A program made the position numbers and the translations under genes. A model generated the notes under the pieces. The model did no database searches, was not told where the DNA came from, and worked only from the letters and a program-made list of their open reading frames with translations. A DNA stretch of 64,000 nt from Clostridium simiarum (GTDB taxonomy: Bacteria > Bacillota > Clostridia > Clostridiales > Clostridiaceae): assembly GCF_018919175.1 (NCBI RefSeq), contig NZ_JAHLQL010000002.1, positions 1 through 64,000 on the forward strand, given 5' to 3'. Positions 59,200 through 64,000 of the stretch are shown here, piece after piece (the first letter of the stretch is position 1; each line of letters starts with the position of its first letter).

Positions 59200-59742
59200 A
59201 TGATTCCAAGGCTACAAGAAAAATACAACAATGAAGTAGTTCCAGCTTTAATGGAAAAGTTCGGATATAAAAATATAATGGAAGTTCCAAAGCTAGAGAA
59301 AATAGTTATCAATATGGGAATAGGAGAAGCAAAGGATAATGCTAAAGTTTTAGATTCTGCAGTATCAGATCTTCAATTAATAACTGGTCAAAAACCAGTA
59401 ATAACTAAAGCAAAGAAATCCGTAGCTAACTTCAAATTAAGAGAGAACATGGCAATAGGTTGCAAGGTGACTTTAAGAAAGAAACAAATGTTCGAATTTG
59501 CTGATAAACTAATAAGCACAGCTTTACCAAGAGTTAGAGATTTCAGAGGAGTATCAGATAAGTCCTTTGATGGAAGAGGTAACTATGCATTAGGAATAAA
59601 AGAGCAATTAATATTCCCAGAAGTTGAGTACGATAAAATTGATAAAGTAAGAGGTATGGATATAATATTTGTAACTACTGCAAAGACAGACGAGGAAGCA
59701 AGAGAATTGTTAAGATTCCTTGGCATGCCATTTGCTCAATAA
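59200..59742 (+). CDS. rplE: 50S ribosomal protein L5
   Basis: A 180-aa 5S rRNA-binding protein. The ATG at 59200 is preferred over the adjacent TTG; AAAGGAGG is 8 nt upstream. [14 protein letters not shown] and [17 protein letters not shown] are conserved. Confidence 0.97.
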   Translation: MIPRLQEKYNNEVVPALMEKFGYKNIMEVPKLEKIVINMGIGEAKDNAKVLDSAVSDLQLITGQKPVITKAKKSVANFKLRENMAIGCKVTLRKKQMFEFADKLISTALPRVRDFRGVSDKSFDGRGNYALGIKEQLIFPEVEYDKIDKVRGMDIIFVTTAKTDEEARELLRFLGMPFAQ

Positions 59743-59757
59743 TAAGGAGGGAAGAAC

Positions 59758-59943
59758 GTGGCACGTAAAGCAATGATCGAAAAGTGGAACAAGACACCTA
59801 AGTATTCTACTAGAGCCTACACAAGATGTAGATTATGTGGAAGACCCCATGCAGTTTTAAGAAAATATGGTATTTGCCGTATTTGCTTTAGAGAACTTGC
59901 ATATAAGGGAGAAATACCAGGATGCAGAAAAGCAAGCTGGTAA
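59758..59943 (+). CDS. rpsN: 30S ribosomal protein S14, zinc type (type Z)
   Basis: A 61-aa short S14 with the zinc knuckle CRLC...CRIC. GTG start after AAGGAGGGA. The zinc form here contrasts with the zinc-less S4 paralogue at 31992. Confidence 0.97.
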   Translation: MARKAMIEKWNKTPKYSTRAYTRCRLCGRPHAVLRKYGICRICFRELAYKGEIPGCRKASW

Positions 59944-59974
59944 GATTTAATGTAACGAAAGGAGGCAATTAAAT

Positions 59975-60376
59975 ATGGGAGTTATCACTGACCCAATCGC
60001 AGATTTGCTAACTCGTATAAGAAATGCAAATTCTGTTAGACACGAAATAGTTGAGGTTCCTTCTTCAAATGTTAAGAAGGCCATAGCAAATATATTACTT
60101 CAAGAAGGTTATGTAAAAGATATCGAGGAGTACTCAGATGGAGTGGTTCCAATGATGAGAATTGGATTGAAGTACAGTTCAAACAATCAAAGAGTAATAA
60201 CTGGATTAAAGAGAATATCTAAGCCAGGTTTAAGAGTATACTGCAAAAAAGAAGAAACTCCAAAAGTATTAAATGGATTAGGAATAGCAGTTATATCAAC
60301 TTCTCAAGGAATAATGGTTGATAGAGAAGCTAGAAAATTAGGATTAGGTGGAGAAGTTCTCTGCTACGTTTGGTAA
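59975..60376 (+). CDS. rpsH: 30S ribosomal protein S8
   Basis: A 133-aa primary rRNA-binding protein and spc-operon repressor in E. coli. [14 protein letters not shown] and the C-terminal [20 protein letters not shown] are conserved. AAAGGAGG lies before the ATG. Confidence 0.97.
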   Translation: MGVITDPIADLLTRIRNANSVRHEIVEVPSSNVKKAIANILLQEGYVKDIEEYSDGVVPMMRIGLKYSSNNQRVITGLKRISKPGLRVYCKKEETPKVLNGLGIAVISTSQGIMVDREARKLGLGGEVLCYVW

Positions 60377-60461
60377 TAACATAGAAATTTATCTTAAAAA
60401 GAATTATATAAATACTAAAAGATGCATAAAGATGCGTAATCGGAATGTAGGAGGTGCGATC

Positions 60462-61004
60462 ATGTCAAGAGTTGGTAGATTACCGATTGCTATACCTAGC
60501 GGCGTAACTGTTACTGTAACACCAGACAACGTTGTTACAGTAAAAGGACCAAAAGGTGAGTTAGTAAAAGCTATGAACCAAGAAATGAACATAGCTATCG
60601 AAGACAATTCAATAGTAGTTACAAGACCAAGCGATGATAAGCAACACAGAGCTTTTCATGGCTTAACAAGAGCTTTAATAAACAACATGGTTAAGGGTGT
60701 AACAGAAGGATACCAAAAAACATTAGAATTAATTGGGGTTGGATATAGAGCACAACTTCAAGGAAAAAAATTAGTGTTAAACTTAGGTTTCTCCCATCCA
60801 GTTGAAATAGAAGCAGTAGAAGGTGTAACTTTTGAAATTCTTGCGGCTAATAAGGTTGCTATAAAAGGAATAGATAAAGAAGCAGTTGGAGATGTAGCTG
60901 CAGATATAAGAGCTTGGAGAAAGCCTGAACCATATAAGGGTAAAGGAATTAAATACGAAGGTGAAGTTATAAGACGTAAAGAAGGTAAGACAGGTAAGAA
61001 ATAA
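60462..61004 (+). CDS. rplF: 50S ribosomal protein L6
   Basis: A 180-aa two-domain protein near the sarcin-ricin loop. The ATG at 60462 after AGGAGGTG gives [15 protein letters not shown]. The C-terminal [22 protein letters not shown] is the family end. Confidence 0.97.
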   Translation: MSRVGRLPIAIPSGVTVTVTPDNVVTVKGPKGELVKAMNQEMNIAIEDNSIVVTRPSDDKQHRAFHGLTRALINNMVKGVTEGYQKTLELIGVGYRAQLQGKKLVLNLGFSHPVEIEAVEGVTFEILAANKVAIKGIDKEAVGDVAADIRAWRKPEPYKGKGIKYEGEVIRRKEGKTGKK

Positions 61005-61023
61005 TAGAAAGGAGTGAACCTTT

Positions 61024-61386
61024 ATGTTAAAGAAGGATGACAGACAACAAAGCAGAGAAAGACGCCATCTTAGAGTACGTAAGAAGATTTCTGGTACAGC
61101 TGAGAGACCAAGACTTTCTGTTTATAGAAGTGAAAAGCACATATATGTGCAAATAATAGATGATGTTGCTCAAAGAACACTTGTAGCTGCTTCTACTTTA
61201 GATAAAGACTTAGGCTTAGAATTAGGAAGCAACAAAGATGCTGCTAAAAAAGTAGGAGAATTAGTTGCGAAAAAAGCTTTAGATAAAGGAATTAAGCAAG
61301 TTGTATTTGACAGAGGTGGATACATATATCATGGAAGAGTTAAAGAACTTGCAGACGGAGCAAGAGAAGCAGGCTTAGAATTCTAA
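61024..61386 (+). CDS. rplR: 50S ribosomal protein L18
   Basis: A 120-aa 5S rRNA-binding protein. A basic N-terminal tail is followed by [26 protein letters not shown] lies before the ATG. Confidence 0.97.
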   Translation: MLKKDDRQQSRERRHLRVRKKISGTAERPRLSVYRSEKHIYVQIIDDVAQRTLVAASTLDKDLGLELGSNKDAAKKVGELVAKKALDKGIKQVVFDRGGYIYHGRVKELADGAREAGLEF

Positions 61387-61403
61387 TTTAGGGAGGGAAA
61401 TAA

Positions 61404-61901
61404 ATGAGAATCGATCCTAGCACACTAGACCTTAAGGAAAAAGTGGTTTTTATAAACAGAGTTACTAAGGTTGTTAAGGGTGGTAGAAACTTCAGATTCA
61501 GCGCTCTTGTTGTTGTAGGCGACGAGAACGGACACGTAGGCGTTGGAATGGGTAAATCTGCTGAAATACCTGAAGCAATCAGAAAAGGTATCGAAGATGC
61601 AAAGAAAAATTTAGTTTTTGTTCCTATGGTTGGAACTACAGTTCCACATGGAATAGAAGGAAAGTTTGGTACTGGTAAAGTATTAATAATGCCAGCATCA
61701 GAAGGTACAGGAGTTATAGCTGGAGGTGCAGCTAGAGCAGTACTTGAACTTGCAGGATTAAAAGACGTAAGAGCGAAATCATTAGGTTCAAAGAACCCAA
61801 GAAACATGGTTAACGCTACTATCAACGGATTAGCTAACTTAAGAACAGCTGAGCAAATTGCTAAGTTAAGAGGCAAAACCGTTGAAGAGATTTTAGGTTA
61901 G
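61404..61901 (+). CDS. rpsE: 30S ribosomal protein S5
   Basis: A 165-aa protein of the mRNA entry site and decoding fidelity. The dsRBD-like N-domain contains [26 protein letters not shown] lies before the ATG. Confidence 0.97.
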   Translation: MRIDPSTLDLKEKVVFINRVTKVVKGGRNFRFSALVVVGDENGHVGVGMGKSAEIPEAIRKGIEDAKKNLVFVPMVGTTVPHGIEGKFGTGKVLIMPASEGTGVIAGGAARAVLELAGLKDVRAKSLGSKNPRNMVNATINGLANLRTAEQIAKLRGKTVEEILG

Positions 61902-61912
61902 GAGGGATTGCC

Positions 61913-62092
61913 TTGGCTAAACTAAAAGTAACTTTGGCTAAGAGTTTAATTGGTAGAAAAAAAGATCATATTGCTACTGCAAATGCTCTTGGACTAAAGA
62001 AAATAGGAAAAACTATTGAGCATGAGGATACTCCTCAAATAAGAGGTATGATAAACAAAGTAAGTTATCTTTTAAAAGTTGAAGAAGTTTAA
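61913..62092 (+). CDS. rpmD: 50S ribosomal protein L30
   Basis: A 59-aa protein, [20 protein letters not shown] onward. TTG start 7 nt after AGGAGGG, the gene lying between rpsE and rplO as usual. Confidence 0.96.
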   Translation: MAKLKVTLAKSLIGRKKDHIATANALGLKKIGKTIEHEDTPQIRGMINKVSYLLKVEEV

Positions 62093-62116
62093 CAGAGCGA
62101 GGAGGTGTAAATAACT

Positions 62117-62557
62117 ATGAAACTTCATGAGTTAAAACCAGCAGAAGGAAGCAGAAAAGCTCCTAAGAGAGTAGGTAGAGGTACTGGATCTGGACTTGGA
62201 AGAAACGCTGGGAAAGGTGAAAAGGGCCAAAATGCAAGAAGTGGTGGTGGAGTAAGACCTGGATTTGAAGGAGGTCAGATGCCACTATACAGAAGATTGC
62301 CTAAGAGAGGATTCACTAACATATTTGCTAAAGAATATGTTGAAATAAATGTTGACAGATTAAATGTATTTGAAAATGGAACAGTTGTAACACCAGAATT
62401 GTTGCTTGAAAAGAGAGTAATAAGTAAGATAAAAGATGGAGTTAAGATTTTAGGAAATGGAAGCATAGAAAAGAACTTAACTGTAAAGGCAACAAAATTC
62501 TCTAAAACTGCAGCTGAGAAAATAGAAGCGGCTGGGGGAAAAGTTGAGGTGGTATAA
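62117..62557 (+). CDS. rplO: 50S ribosomal protein L15
   Basis: A 146-aa protein with the long Gly/Arg-rich N-terminal extension that threads into 23S rRNA ([20 protein letters not shown]). GAGGAGGTG lies before the ATG. Confidence 0.97.
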   Translation: MKLHELKPAEGSRKAPKRVGRGTGSGLGRNAGKGEKGQNARSGGGVRPGFEGGQMPLYRRLPKRGFTNIFAKEYVEINVDRLNVFENGTVVTPELLLEKRVISKIKDGVKILGNGSIEKNLTVKATKFSKTAAEKIEAAGGKVEVV

Positions 62558-62559
62558 AA

Positions 62560-63840
62560 ATGCTATCAACCCTACGTAATGCCTGGAAGGTACCAGAATT
62601 GCGCAAAAGGCTGCTATATACCATATTTTTAATTGCAATTTTCAGGATGGGAAATCATATTCCTGTTCCTGGAATTGATACAGCGCGGTTAGCAGAATTT
62701 GCAGGTCAATCTGGAAATCTAATAAATTTTTATGATTTGATATCAGGAGGCGCATTTAGCTCCTTTAGCGTATTTGCATTAGGGGTTATTCCTTATATTA
62801 ATGCCTCCATTATTATGCAATTGTTAACAATTGCAATTCCTCAACTTGAACAATTGTCAAAAGAAGGGGAAGAGGGAAGAAGAAAGATTCAAAATATGAC
62901 TAGGTACGCAGCTATACCTATAGGTGTTTTGCAAGCTTACGGAGCCTATTTATTAATCAGAAGCCAAAATGCTATTGTAGATACTTCAATGGTAAATGTG
63001 GTTATGATAGTAGTAACCTTAATAGCAGCGTCTACATTTTTAATGTGGATGGGAGATATGATTACTGTAAAAGGATTAGGAAATGGAGTATCTTTAATTA
63101 TATTTGTAAATATATTATCCAAATTTCCAACTACTATATATCAAATATCAGCTCTTAAAAAAGGTAAGTATGTAGGACCTGTAGAAATTGCTATATTCAT
63201 ATTAGTAATTCTTGCTTTATTGATAGCTGTAATAGGAATGTCTCTTGCAGAAAGAAGAATTCCAGTACAATATGCAGGAAAAGCAATTGGTAATAAAGTG
63301 TTTAAAGGTCAATCTTCACATATTCCAATAAGTATAACTGGTTCAGCAGTAATAGCTATAATATTTGCTATGTCTGTTATGGAATTTCCATATACTATAG
63401 GACAATTTTGGCCAGCATCTTGGTTTAACAAGGTTATAGTAAATGGTGTTTATAGTCCATTTAAAAGAAATTCAATAATGTATGTTGTTTTATATGCTAT
63501 ATTGACAATATTCTTTACATGGTTCTATACTCAAGTTACATTTAAGCCAGAAGAAATGGCAGAGAATATGGGGAAATCAGCTGGTTTTATTCCAGGGGTT
63601 AGACCAGGGAACGCAACTGCAAAATATTTAGAAAGAATTCTAGATAGAATCTCCGTTATAGGAGGAGTTTTTGCTGCAGTAATTGCTATATTCCCAATAA
63701 TACTTGCAACCTATACATCTTTCCAAGGTATATCTTTTGGAGGCACTATGCTACTTATAATGGTAGGTGTATCTTTAGATACCTTAAGACAAATTGAATC
63801 TCAGTTAGTGATGCGTCATTATCAAGGATTTCTTAAATAA
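62560..63840 (+). CDS. secY: Preprotein translocase subunit SecY
   Basis: A 426-aa channel with ten membrane helices. The plug and N-terminal GNHIPVPGID are typical. The start is 2 nt after rplO, with GAGGTGG inside that gene. It joins SecE encoded at 37228. Confidence 0.98.
   Translation: MLSTLRNAWKVPELRKRLLYTIFLIAIFRMGNHIPVPGIDTARLAEFAGQSGNLINFYDLISGGAFSSFSVFALGVIPYINASIIMQLLTIAIPQLEQLSKEGEEGRRKIQNMTRYAAIPIGVLQAYGAYLLIRSQNAIVDTSMVNVVMIVVTLIAASTFLMWMGDMITVKGLGNGVSLIIFVNILSKFPTTIYQISALKKGKYVGPVEIAIFILVILALLIAVIGMSLAERRIPVQYAGKAIGNKVFKGQSSHIPISITGSAVIAIIFAMSVMEFPYTIGQFWPASWFNKVIVNGVYSPFKRNSIMYVVLYAILTIFFTWFYTQVTFKPEEMAENMGKSAGFIPGVRPGNATAKYLERILDRISVIGGVFAAVIAIFPIILATYTSFQGISFGGTMLLIMVGVSLDTLRQIESQLVMRHYQGFLK

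Positions 63841-64000
<160 letters not shown>

Overview
The window reads as a chromosomal segment of a low-GC, anaerobic, endospore-forming Firmicute, most likely Clostridium sensu stricto. The evidence is very AT-rich DNA, strong GGAGG ribosome binding sites with many GTG and TTG starts, a clostridial-type 2[4Fe-4S] ferredoxin, sporulation genes (gin, sigH, a SpoVD-like transpeptidase) and a gene order close to the origin-proximal region of Bacillus subtilis. I cannot name the species.

Layout. (1) 1-370: the last bases of a 23S rRNA, no 5S where one is expected, then tRNA-Phe and tRNA-Cys with their own promoter and terminator. (2) 370-5000: accessory genes, namely an S66 LD-carboxypeptidase, CorA, an unknown membrane protein and an M20-like protein with a degraded metal site. 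(3) 5000-10700: the 'yaa' cluster (gin, Orn/Lys/Arg decarboxylase, tmk, darA, holB, ricT), an HMA-like mini-protein and ferredoxin. A 71-bp tandem structured repeat lies between tmk and darA. (4) 10700-16220: a metallo-hydrolase, then the CtsR-controlled ctsR-mcsA-mcsB-clpC operon. (5) 16400-29800: M16 peptidase, nagR-nagB, radA, disA, a Cys-rich unknown, yacL, ispD, proS, cysS. (6) 29900-35400: class B PBP, a zinc-ribbon-less S4 paralogue behind a Fur-like box, mrnC, rlmB, rae1, sigH. (7) 35400-52800: tRNA-Thr/tuf1, rpmG-secE-nusG, rplK-rplA, rplJ-rplL, rpoB-rpoC, L7Ae-like, rpsL-rpsG-fusA-tuf2. (8) 52800-64000: the S10/spc ribosomal operon from rpsJ through secY into a truncated adk.

The genes are mostly translation, transcription and protein quality control, joined by c-di-AMP signalling (synthase DisA and receptor DarA) and sporulation control (SigH, Gin). 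No phage, insertion sequence, CRISPR array or defence island is visible.

The unusual content is at the RNA and regulatory level. Three genes (gin, proS, nusG) have a tetraloop hairpin sitting exactly between a strong Shine-Dalgarno sequence and a distant AUG. There is a three-and-a-half-copy 71-bp tandem RNA repeat closed by an 11-bp outer stem. Two L1-type operator elements precede rplK and rplA. A Fur-like box lies upstream of the alternative S4. Several intercistronic leaders in the ribosomal-protein operons could form structures. All structures were found by eye from base complementarity and were not energy-scored.
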